NCBI GenBank assembly: GCA_903813345.2
Contig: CAIIXF020000006.1
Coordinates: 7,430,989-7,494,988, forward strand
Direction: 5' to 3'
DNA: 64,000 nucleotides
Source of the DNA: Owenia fusiformis
Lineage: Eukaryota; Annelida; Polychaeta; Sabellida; Oweniidae
This document shows, one piece after another, positions 21,801-31,528 of the stretch (position 1 is the stretch's first letter; every line of letters starts with the position of its first letter). A program made the position numbers and the translations under genes. Under the pieces are notes generated by a model, which searched no databases, was not told where the DNA came from, and saw only the letters and a list, made by a program, of their open reading frames with translations.

Positions 21801-24800
21801 TAGATGGGATCTGCCATAGGGCGTTTGCAGTAAATCAGATATTGGAATGATGATGATACAGGTCCATTAGTGCATATTGCTTTGAAGATGTTATTTCATT
21901 CACTATATCACATTTAAGATCGTAATATATATTAGCTTTATGCTTCTGGTGATTGCTGAGGAAATGTTTCATCAAGCATATGTAATGAAGCTTATCTATT
22001 AAATATGCTGCTTTTGCACAATACATCATCAAAGTACATCGTCATTCCACAATACAATAGCTAATAAGTGAATCTGTAACTTGAAAATGTTTGCAATTTC
22101 AAGAAATTCTAGTAAATCAAACAATTTCCTCATCATTAAGATAAAACCACCGTCAATATACAATCGGGAACACCTATTTTGCATATGTATTTTACATGTG
22201 ATATATCAATCATTCTGTTTATATACACAATGATCAGAATGTTTTCTACTTGAGGTATAGTACTATATAATGAAATTGAATCATGTAAAAACTGAACCCT
22301 TTTAGATTAAAAGCCCAATGTGTTCAACTTTCTTATTGCATACTCTATTCTAGATTGCATGATATTATTCAAATTTCTCATAAATTGTTCAACTTCATGT
22401 ATTTTCAGGTGAATGTTCGGTTAAAGAAAGGCAAAATGGAACATCAAGGAGTAAAAATAGAATTCATAGGACAAATAGGTAAGGACCTCTTTAAAAATGA
22501 CCCTTGCCAAAATGTTCTTTTTTTTGTTATTTACATATGTATATCCCTAATGGAATGAATGGCAAAACAATAATGCAAAATAAACTGTGAAACTGATTGA
22601 GCAATATTCCCTTTATATGAGAAGTATTTATACATGTATGTTCTTTGGATATAAATAATAAGGGAATAGGAGATTTTAGGCCAATCATGTATTGCTGTTA
22701 TGTACTCTTGAAAGACTGATGAGACACAAATCTTCTTCCATATAATTGGCAATTCGTGATATATACTGTATAGGTCAATGTATGGAAAAAGGCCCAAAGA
22801 TAATTTTAGGCTTTTACTTCCTGTCGCTGTTATTTTTTATTCATTTGCCAAATATAGCATCCTCCTAAGCAGGTATCCAGAATCCGTACCTCCTTCTTTC
22901 CCCTGCTATAACCAATTTGGAAGCGCCCGATTAAATTGAATCACGTGATCTAATTATGCGCAATGACTTAAACATGATTTCTGTCGCAGTGTTGCGACAG
23001 CCAATCAGATTGCGAGTTCTTAATCGGGGAAATGCTAACTGCTTATAGCAGGGTGTAAAAAGAAAGAAGATATTCTGGATTTTGAAGCCCTGTGATCGGA
23101 GGATGCAAATATAGTGGCACAATGAAAAACAGTTCGGTTATACATAAAACATTATTTTTTACAATGAACTGCAAATTCAATTTTAGAATGTTATAAGGGA
23201 CAAGATCAGAGTGTTAATGTAACATACCAATCTAGTAAATCATGCTACCCCTTCCAGGTTTTCATTCCATCCTTACAGTTGCAGAGCAAAAATAGGGATA
23301 GCTAATTACAATTTTGTTCACAAACAATACTGCCTGTAAATTATGACATCAGAGACTAAAACTAGCCAATATGACTAGGTTCCTCAAAAGAGCTTAGAGG
23401 CCAAGATTAATGAGAAATATTAATCTTAACCTGATTTGAAAAATGTTTTATTTTGTAGAATTATATTACGACAGAGGTAACCATCATGAATTCACATCGC
23501 TAGTCAAAGAACTTGCAAGGCCGGGGGAACTAACAGGCAATGCCAGCTACAGTTTTGAGTTTATACAAGTTGAAAAACCATACGAATCATATACAGGCGC
23601 TAATGTCAGACTAAGGTATGAAACATATGAAGACAGAAATTATAAAACATACTGATATCTTAACCCAGAAAATCAATGTAAATATTCAGATACATTCCTA
23701 AATATAGAATTCAGTGACAAAATCAACTTTATAATCTTTACTGCCTATTAATAAGTATGTACTGTTATTTTTTAAAAGTTTTTATCAATACTTATTGAAT
23801 GCCCTGTAGTTATTATTCAGATCTGAAGAAAATCATCTTATTATAAACATTGCAATATACTTATAGATGAATACATATGACTGAATTATTCCTTCACAGG
23901 TATTTTTTACGAGTAACTATAGTAAAACGCCTGAGCGATTGTATTAAAGAAACGGATATAGTAGTTCACACTTTAGCCCAATACCCTGACTTAAACAACA
24001 GCATAAAAATGGAGGTTGGGATTGAAGACTGTTTACACATAGAATTTGAGTATAATAAATCGAAGTGAGTAACTGTGATATTCACAGCTGCATGATGATG
24101 TTGTTAACAGATGTTGTTGCGCTTATTATACAGCTGCTTTGTTGTTGATGATTTACTACCAAGTACTTTGCTCATCATGAACTATTCTCCCTTCCTATTT
24201 TGAAACTGAAAATATAAAGGAAAGAAAACATGGGTTTATGGAATAGCTATTAGCATGGAAAATGTGAATATGTGATTTGATGAGCTTGGTATGTTGGAAG
24301 GTGACAACATTTTGCTTTCATTTCTTAATATTGCATGTGAACATGCTTTGTTTATCAGATATTTCCTCCGTGTGACGATAGTTAAAAGAATTAGTGACAT
24401 TGTGAAAGATAGTGATGTCATAGTCCATACGCTGGCTCACTACCCAGATATGAACAATAGCATTAAGATGGAGGTCGGCATTGAAGACTGTCTACATATA
24501 GAATTTGAATACAACAAGTCTAAGTAAGTTTTACAGCATAAATGGGTATTAAAGCTTGGATCAGAAATGTAGGGTGACACAAAAAAATTAAGCTGTAATT
24601 TTAAACAGTTTTCTCAATTATGATAGAATCTTCATATTAAATATGCTTTGTGGAGATAGATGTGCAATTAGTGTGAGGATTCAATCTTAATTGAGAAAGT
24701 TGTTCCAAAATTTGAGGTCACCCTATATTAGAAGTCAATATGATCCATGATATCTTATCAAATCATAAAGTTATCAAAATGCAGAAAAGGTCACTTCCAT

Positions 24801-27800
24801 ATCTTATTCTCCCTTTAATGTGTTGAGTAAAAATGGTCAGTTGGGACAATGGTAAGACTCTTTTTACTTTCTGATTGAAAGATTGATTATAGAGAAGCCC
24901 TATTTGTAAAGAAGGCGATTGGCAAGCTATCTAACACATATTTGAGTAATGAAATATTTTGAGTTACTATTGTTAATGAAAAAATAAATAATGGGAAGAT
25001 CTCAAACTGAGGCAATTGTTAGAGAGCTCAGAACCCATTATTGTTTTGAATTATAATTTCTATGTCACCACCAAGAAGTGGAGACATTATAGTTAAGGCC
25101 TTCATCCTTTCATGTGACTGGTGTAAGGAGATTGGCATTCAGCATTTATGGTCCGTGGTGTCATCTTATAACCATTTGAAGGTGGTGACATTTTGTCATG
25201 TTAATATCTTGTGTTGTTGCTGGAGGCGCTTAACAATTTGATATGGTGTGACATGGATATAATTTGACTATTTTAATGTGGCTTTAGCATGTTATTAGAT
25301 TTATAGCCAAACTGCCTGTAGAGATATTGTGATGTGCTTAATGTTTTACTTTGGAATAATTCTTTCTAGAAAACCATACATGTTGCGCATGTCATGTGGT
25401 ATGGACGCATTTATTCCTCATTTTCTAGGGGGTGCTGGAATCAAAATAAAGTTTTGCGATTGGAGTTAAATCAAGCTCTTTAGCTCTTTGAGGACCTGCA
25501 TCCCAAACATGACAATAATTGATGTGTCTAGAGTTTTCATAAGATCTCATGTTGGCCTCTGATTTAAACATTTTTATAGAGAAAATAACATTACATGAAA
25601 TACTTTAAGTTGTACAATTAACTTTGTTAGATAATGAAATAATTGTTTACAATGTTTGTCTAACATTTCAAATGTTCGGTTACTAAAATCATTGATTTTT
25701 ATATACACTACCATATTTAGGAATTAAACGTCATATTGTTTTTTAATTGTTAATTTTGTTTCTTCTGCAGATATCATATCCAAGATGTTATCGTGGGAAA
25801 GATTTATTTTTTACTCGTTAGGATAAAGATACAGTACATGGAACTAGCGATTGTTAAACGAGAAATAACTGGAGCAGGTAGTGCCACCTGGAGGATGCTT
25901 GAATCTGTTGTTTGTCTAGATATGTTGTAAAATATGAAGCATAAAATAGAAAAATGGTAGAAATTCTTGATCCCGTAATTAAAGAAAAGGTTACGGAGGA
26001 TTGTTCTTGAGTGACTGCTTACTAAGAGCACTCCTCTAGCATAATCGAATACATAGATTTACAGCTTTGCCCTGTTTCATTCACACATTGAGGAATCACA
26101 TGTTAAAGTTCATGATTGAAGGCTCAGATTGATGAAAAATGAAATTTAACTCCCATCTTCCACTGCCAAATCCTCTATTTTATGCTGGAACTTTTTTGTT
26201 GCATTTTGACAATTTTTCAGTTTTCCAGTTTTATAGGAGTACTCAGAACTTTATGTCCAGTTCATATACTCATATATGATACTGTGGATCATTTGGGGAT
26301 TTGATTGGAGAAAAAAAGAAATAATTGACACGACTTTTTCAATCAAATACCCTTAATATGAATCATTTATGTGTTGATGATTCTGTGATCATTTCATCAG
26401 GAATGGAATACAGTATTTGTGCACAAATTATATCATGTTTTCATGGTCCAAGGGGTTATGAAATCACTGATTAAAACTGGAATAGGCTGGAAAAAGAAAC
26501 AATAATGAAACATGTTGCATGTAAAATACAAGGGATTTTATCCTATTGGCTATTTTATTGAAAAACAAGTGGTTGGATTTTGTTCACAGATTCATCAAAG
26601 TTTCCCCTGGAAAGAAAATTTTGTCGCTTTTATGTATTTTCATTTATTTATTCTTTTATTTCTGCGTACTTTTAGGTATCATTTGAAAGATGTAATAGTG
26701 GGAAAAATATACTTTCTGCTTGTGCGAATCAAGATAAAACATATGGAAATACAAATTATAAAGAGGGAAACTACTGGATCAGGTCAGTCGAATAGATAAC
26801 TATGCAACACATGGATAGCATGGGCACACATATATTACATGGGAACACATACAATAGCTTACCAGGGTCTTTTTTCAAGCATTCTATAGGCTAGAACGTA
26901 GATTTTTGAAGAGATTTCTGATAATTCAAATACCACTTATCACGTCTCTCAATTTTCCTTTTATATTAACTCCTTAATGGGTTTATTGATTTTGAATGGT
27001 TATCCTTATTCTGACTTTCCTCTAAGAATTTATTTCTATCCCATTTCAGACTTGTAATCTCTAAAATATAAGAAAACAGTGACACTTCTGTTTAAAAGAT
27101 GCAAACACATATCTTTTTCTCATTTAGCACTAAAATCCCCAAGTTATGGTTTTTAGATATATATTTATTGGACAATCAGAAAACAATGTTTAAGCAAAAT
27201 TTATATATTTTATGGTTCTAAACAATGCCCATGTAAATTGTGACTCACATATTTCTTTAGGGAAGGCTTGTAACAGCATTATACATGGTAAAATCAACAT
27301 TATTATGCCTAATTCAATGTTGCATGAGTTTTATGTTTCATGTTCTTTTAATGTTTTAATTCAGATTTTCATAGTATAATTTATAAATGTTATAATTTTT
27401 TAGTTTATGTTTCTGAACTCTACTCTGATCGTATACATGTACAGGTTTGATCTAACTTTTTATTCAAATATTTTTGCATGATTGAGAAGAAATTCACTAA
27501 TGATTGTATTTGATATCATATGAGTTCATATATCTTAAGATATATTCCAACTCTGATCTGAAAGTAATGCACATGTATTTGGAAGTACTACACCAAGCAA
27601 CTTTATAAAACACAAATATCATCAAACCTTATGATATTTAATTTTAAGATGTTATTTGATTTTTTAAAATGCTTAATATGTAGTCAAATACATACACAAT
27701 ATCCATACATTTGAGAAAGGCCCATTTGTAATAAAGTTGTCATAAATGCTGTTTCAACCTAGAAAGAGCATCATAAACTCAATCAATGAATAGATTGCTC

Positions 27801-30800
27801 TATTACTTGTTTCAGGTCCAAACACCTTCAATGAAAATGAAACCATTGCCAAGTATGAAATAATGGATGGTGCTCCAGTTCGAGGTATATATTTTAATTT
27901 ATATTGTTATCTGCAAAACAAAACTGTTACATAGACAAATAATTGTGCAACACAAAAAATGATGTTGCATATTATCATTTATCCTATGCCAAGTAGAGTT
28001 TTAGGGAGATAATTTGGTAAGATATATCCCGTATCCTGATTTTGAGGTTTCCATATCCAGAACCTCCATATCTCCCGCTTCGGTGCATATCTTCCCGCTT
28101 CCGGTGCATATCTTCCCGTTTCCGGTAATGCAATAAAATGACTTTGCATATGAATGATTTGGTTATTTTTACACCTTGTACTATTGAATTGGCCATATGC
28201 CCCTGAAAACTCTACTTGGTATAGGATAAAGCAGTTATGTACGGTCGGTTTGGATATTGGGTTCATCCCTCGTGAGATATGCACATCTACCTTCAGTCCC
28301 TACGGTCCCTCAGGTAGATATGCATATCTCCCTCTGGATAAACCCCATATCCAAAACCTCCCAGTACATAACCCTTATTTATCTCATATTTGAGATATGA
28401 ATATATCCCTCAGGATGTACCCCATCCAAAACTTCCCAGTATATAACCCTTATATATATTTATTGGGATATAATAAAAAAGTTAAAAAAAACATGATATT
28501 GAATATGTACAGTGGCAAAAATTTAGCGCTAACAACAGTTGACGCACTGATCATTTTAAGAGTGCTATTTAAAAAGTGCAAGCCAAAAAAGTGATTAATA
28601 ATTAAATGATAAATATGAAATGATTTCCAGGTGAATCAATCCCAATCAGGCTGTTCCTTAGTGGCTATGAGCTCACTCCCTCAATGAGAGATATCAACAA
28701 GAAGTTTTCAGTGAGATATTACCTTAACCTGGTCCTGGTGGATGAGGAGGAAAGACGTTACTTTAAACAGCAGGTAAAATGTCATGCCCTTATAAGGGGT
28801 ATGGGACATCAAAGGAGCTGTGTCAAAATATCATTATGTAGTTTTTCCACTGAAATATTTTAGAAATGAAAAAAATCATTGAAAATATGTCAGAGATGGA
28901 GAGAGAAGAGCTTATTACTTTGTTTAAAAATCATATTGATATTTTGATGTGGGTCTGTATGGCAAATGAGGGGTCTACATTTTGTTTTCATTGATTAACC
29001 ACTGAATAAGTGAAGGTGGTTCACATTGGACGAATTTGGAAAACTAAATTAGTCTGATTAGTATACTCATACCACTAAACCTGTCTGAAGGACAGCATAC
29101 ATCTGAAATGGCTCATTTTTCGCTGTTGTCCAAAATTCCCAGGTCTGTTCTACTAGCCTCATTAACACAATTTCAGATTAAAGTGTTATAGGCCTATCTC
29201 AGGCAATTTAGATATTGGATTGGATTTAGGTGAAAGTTCTTTTGGGGTGTTACACAAAACACTTTCATCTGTCTGTGTGGTTATAATACTGCAATAGGAA
29301 AATGCACAAAATGTAGACCCCTGTGTGCCCTTTAAAGGTGGAGTTATATATACTTGGCTTGAATTAAATTATAAATGATTATAAGAATAACTTAAAATTT
29401 AAAATGCTTTACTAGTAATTAATACTTAATTGTTTGTAAGTAATCTTAGTGGAATGTTACTAGTCTTGATTAGATAATTATTATTAATTAATGAGTTCAT
29501 CATCACTATGGGGTTTCTGTGTCCATAACTACGTATATTATCATAACAGCTTTTTTGTCATTCATTTTGTTGCTGTAATGGTTGTTCTGGACCCAGTAAC
29601 AGCACAGTGATCATATCAATATTTTTATTAACATCTCTGATATTTGCATGTCTTATCTCATTCTGTCTAAGTTTTTCCTCTTTATCATATTCAAAAGAGA
29701 CTTCTTCATATTTTAAGTTGTTGCCTGAAAACATTCAAAAGGCTCAATTTAGGATCCTTCATGAAGATAACCCTAAAGAATGAGCTAAAGCATTTTGATT
29801 GAACATCTGTACTTAAACATGTACTGTATTTATATGTACATTCAGTGATCTCCTCAGTGTAGTCCCTACTAATGGGGTTTCCAAATTTTCAAATGGGTTT
29901 TCCAAATTTCAACTGAGTTTTCATATTCTCAACTGGGTTTTTCTAATCCTCAAACCAACCTTACAGGTTTTCAACTGAGTTTTTAAATTCCCAACTAACA
30001 TTCGATATTTTAAAGTGGGTTTTCAAATGGCCTATATATGTATTTGGGAGATCACTGATCTGTATATTTGTATGTGGAGAGGTCTTAGTTATTGCTGCTT
30101 CATGGTTGTTTGGACCTTAATTAAGGGTGAGTGTATATCTTTACTAATCAACAAAGCAAACTGTATGCAAAACATTAAGGTGGTCATGTGCTTTAGAATG
30201 AGAGTGCAGAAGAGAAAAATTTCAAAGAACTGTGTGGGGGAAATTGTGCAAATTGTCATCAATACTCTGAATCATTTGGAAATTAAAATATTATTTACAA
30301 ACTTTCAACTTGTATTTCAATTTCTCAACATTTTTTTCCAATTCTCAACATTGTTTTTAAATCTTTAATTGAAATTTGAAATGATTGATGTTCAAATAAT
30401 TTGGAGAACTTGTTTAGAAGCCTGACCACAGTGATATTTTATGAACAGTTTGTATAAATATATGGTTACTTGACTTTACTAAAGACAGAAGGAGAAAAAC
30501 ATTTGAAATAAAAAATACAATCCCTCTCTAATCCAGGCAAATATATCCAACCAAAAAAAAAAGACTTTAACATCCTTTCGTAATGGCATGCTAACTTGTT
30601 GCATAGATATATTTGCAAATCACTAATTTTACCTAATGGAAGCCTATGGGCATTAATTTGTTAATTCTAACTTTGCCTAATGATTCCCAATACTTAACAC
30701 TTTTGTGTAATAGCATGTTTTATTGGAGTATTTTTCACAGTTATGCCTAAAGAACTTATATAGAGCATAATTAATTTCCTAAATTGGTATAGGTTTAATA

Positions 30801-31528
30801 AAAAAGTGAAGTACAAAATAAACTTGTAATCATGATATCTGTCTATGATTTTGATTTTCTGAAATATATTATTTCTGTATAGCAAAAAGATGATTCTAAT
30901 TATTCAATGGATTATTAGTGCTCTATCAAGTCCCTAAACCCCCATGGCCATACTATCTATTTCCACTTTGTTAATGTTACATAGGGACAAGATACTGTGC
31001 TTAATAAATATATTCGGGTGTAATATAGGAATTTTCTCCATTTCAGGAGATCACATTATTCCGTAGAGCAGACAGGAAGAAAGGACACCCAGATAACACA
31101 TCAAAAGTCACTCCAGGGACTCAGAAGCTAGGGGATAGTACTCAATAACCCAGTGTAAATGGATAAATCAATAAATAATGGAGTGTAGACCTAACTGGAG
31201 AACTGAATATGAAGCAGACTTCCATAAAAACTGCTTAAAATCCAGGATGAAAGATGGCACCATGGTGTCATTATTTCCCATAATGCATTGGTGATATTTG
31301 AGGGAAGGCAGACAGGAATCCGTCTGCAACTGGAAATATGTTGCCACTTATGGTGTAAATCCATTCATGTAATATTATTATTACTTTGTTTAAAATTTCC
31401 AGGAAATTACTATCTTTCGACGAGCAGAAAAGCGGGCAACTAAAGGCCAATCACAAGGCCTCAAGCAATTCAAACCGACGCAGCAACCAGAGCCTGAACA
31501 AACCAAGGAAAATGGCGAGGAGGATTGA
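12882..31528 (+). CDS. VPS26: VPS26 retromer subunit with duplicated alternative exons
   Basis: VPS26 is the arrestin-like subunit of the retromer, which binds VPS35 and helps select endosomal cargo. Exons: 12882-12884 (ATG only, then GTAAGT), 17420-17563, 22409-22478, 23459-23615, 5a 23900-24064 or 5b 24359-24523, 6a 25771-25877 or 6b 26676-26782, 27816-27884, 28631-28773, then 9a 31047-31148 or 9b 31403-31528. Phases join at every border. The product is 319 (9a) or 327 (9b) residues, against 327 and 336 for the human paralogs. It starts SFFGFG, has YYDGETVSGK in exon 2, KYEIMDGAPV (VPS35-contact loop in known structures) in exon 7 and NKKFSVRYYLNLVLVDEEER in exon 8. The backbone is closer to vertebrate VPS26B than VPS26A. 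Alternative use of the duplicate exons is inferred from sequence, not transcripts. Confidence 0.95.
13986..14046. repeat. Strong hairpin with 18 bp arms
   Basis: TTAGACCTAGCCAGGGCC at 13986-14003 pairs with GGCCCAGGCTAGGTCTAA at 14029-14046 with one mismatch, around a 25-base loop. It is much more GC-rich than its surroundings. Confidence 0.75.
14550..14748. mobile_element. Palindromic element with E-boxes and CRE half-sites
   Basis: Inverted arms: CAAATTGGCCCCCACGTGA at the left, and TCACGTGGGGGCCAAT followed, after an internal AACGTCACAA, by CCAATTTG at the right. Within about 200 bp there are three CACGTG sites (14562, 14694, 14716) and four ACGTCA/TGACGT sites (14575, 14625, 14681, 14732). 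It looks like a small fold-back transposon that carries transcription-factor motifs in its arms. Confidence 0.6.
15570..15872. repeat. 31-32 bp minisatellite, about ten copies
   Basis: The unit resembles ACTTAATTTGTCACCATGCC followed by TCTTTAAATGA. Copies diverge by a few bases. It lies in VPS26 intron 1. Confidence 0.9.
17564..22408 (+). other. VPS26: VPS26 intron 2
   Basis: GTAATA donor and TTTTCAG acceptor. It holds the large 15 bp-based minisatellite at 18846-19800 and a short GC-rich patch near 18240 with CTGCGCCTGCGCAG, an NRF1-like motif. No further exon recognised. Confidence 0.7.
18846..19800. repeat. Large 15 bp-based minisatellite, open on both strands
   Basis: Base words such as TTGTTGCCATTGACC and TTGTTGTCATCAACT are 15 bp long and combine into higher-order blocks of 60-135 bp. 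Because the unit is a multiple of three and lacks stops, both strands are open for over 320 codons. The repeat translates as LTYLLPLTHLLSSTYVLS-like on plus and MTTNRSMATSRSMTKHK-like on minus. I read these as consequences of the repeat, not genes. It lies within VPS26 intron 2. Confidence 0.9.
22857..23106. mobile_element. 250 bp MITE in VPS26 intron 3
   Basis: Ends GCATCCTCC and GGAGGATGC, with longer inverted arms (CAGAATCC..CTTCTTTC..CCTGCTATA and inverse). Both sides are flanked by AAATATA, a plausible 7-8 bp target duplication. GC-richer than its surroundings and non-coding. Confidence 0.75.
23900..24064 (+). CDS. VPS26: VPS26 exon 5a
   Basis: 165 nt, acceptor TTCACAG, donor AA|GTGAGT. 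It encodes 55 residues beginning with the split Arg, then YFLRVTIVKRLSDCIKETD, and ending EFEYNKSK. It enters in phase 2 and leaves in phase 2, exactly as exon 5b does. It differs from 5b mainly over about 17 residues (LSDCIKETDIV..AQYPDL versus ISDIVKDSDVI..AHYPDM); the last 22 residues are identical. The stretch includes HTLAQYPD, where vertebrate VPS26A Leu154 (reported SNX27 contact) maps. Confidence 0.93.
24359..24523 (+). CDS. VPS26: VPS26 exon 5b
   Basis: 165 nt, acceptor TTTATCAG, donor AA|GTAAGT, 294 bp after exon 5a. It has the same length, phase and domain position as 5a and is clearly a tandem duplicate. Both copies are intact with good splice sites. Because 165 is a multiple of three, including both exons or skipping both would keep the reading frame but duplicate or delete 55 residues of the arrestin fold, so one-of-two use is expected. 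Confidence 0.93.
24572..24723. mobile_element. Short mariner-type MITE between exons 5b and 6a
   Basis: Ends GGGTGAC and GTCACCC are flanked by TA on both sides, and the inner arms AAAAAAATTAAG and AAAATTTGAG are partly complementary. About 150 bp with no coding capacity. Confidence 0.65.
25771..25877 (+). CDS. VPS26: VPS26 exon 6a (VPS26A-like residues)
   Basis: 107 nt, acceptor TTCTGCAG, donor GCAG|GTAGTG. It encodes YHIQDVIVGKIYFLLVRIKI then QYMELAIVKREITGA. The variable end resembles vertebrate VPS26A (Q.MEL..I..EITG). It has the same length and phase as 6b. As 107 is not a multiple of three, including both 6a and 6b, or neither, would break the frame. Confidence 0.93.
26676..26782 (+). 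CDS. VPS26: VPS26 exon 6b (VPS26B-like residues)
   Basis: 107 nt, acceptor TTTTAG, donor TCAG|GTCAGT, 798 bp after 6a. It encodes YHLKDVIVGKIYFLLVRIKI then KHMEIQIIKRETTGS. The end resembles vertebrate VPS26B (IKHMEI.IIKRETTG). Both copies keep every residue of the shared DVIVGKIYFLLVRIKI core. Confidence 0.93.
27978..28230. mobile_element. Fold-back element in VPS26 intron 7
   Basis: TTTATCCTATGCCAAGTAGA with its following GTTTT is inverted, with one mismatch, at 28206-28230. The interior has short TATCTTCCCGCTTCCGGTGCA repeats. Related AGATATGCATATCTCC words continue to about 28450, so a second copy or an extension may be present. Confidence 0.65.
31047..31148 (+). CDS. VPS26: VPS26 alternative last exon 9a
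   Basis: Acceptor CATTTCAG, then EITLFRRADRKKGHPDNTSK and a short tail ending in a TAA stop: 33 residues. AATAAA at 31170-31175 could terminate this form. The first eight residues match exon 9b closely and then the tails diverge, so this may be an old duplicate or an independently recruited tail. Confidence 0.85.
   Translation, partial: EITLFRRADRKKGHPDNTSKVTPGTQKLGDSTQ
31403..31528 (+). CDS. VPS26: VPS26 alternative last exon 9b
   Basis: Acceptor TTTCCAG, then EITIFRRAEKRATKGQSQ and a Gln/Glu/Pro-rich acidic tail ending in a TGA stop: 41 residues. Both last exons follow phase-0 exon 8, which ends RRYFKQQ. The tail is the variable, disordered end in this family. Confidence 0.88.
   Translation, partial: EITIFRRAEKRATKGQSQGLKQFKPTQQPEPEQTKENGEED

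Noticed and set aside
27979-28393. Open frames near 28.0-28.4 kb
   Set aside because: They coincide with a fold-back repeat and its CCCGCTTCCGGTGCATATC words inside VPS26 intron 7.
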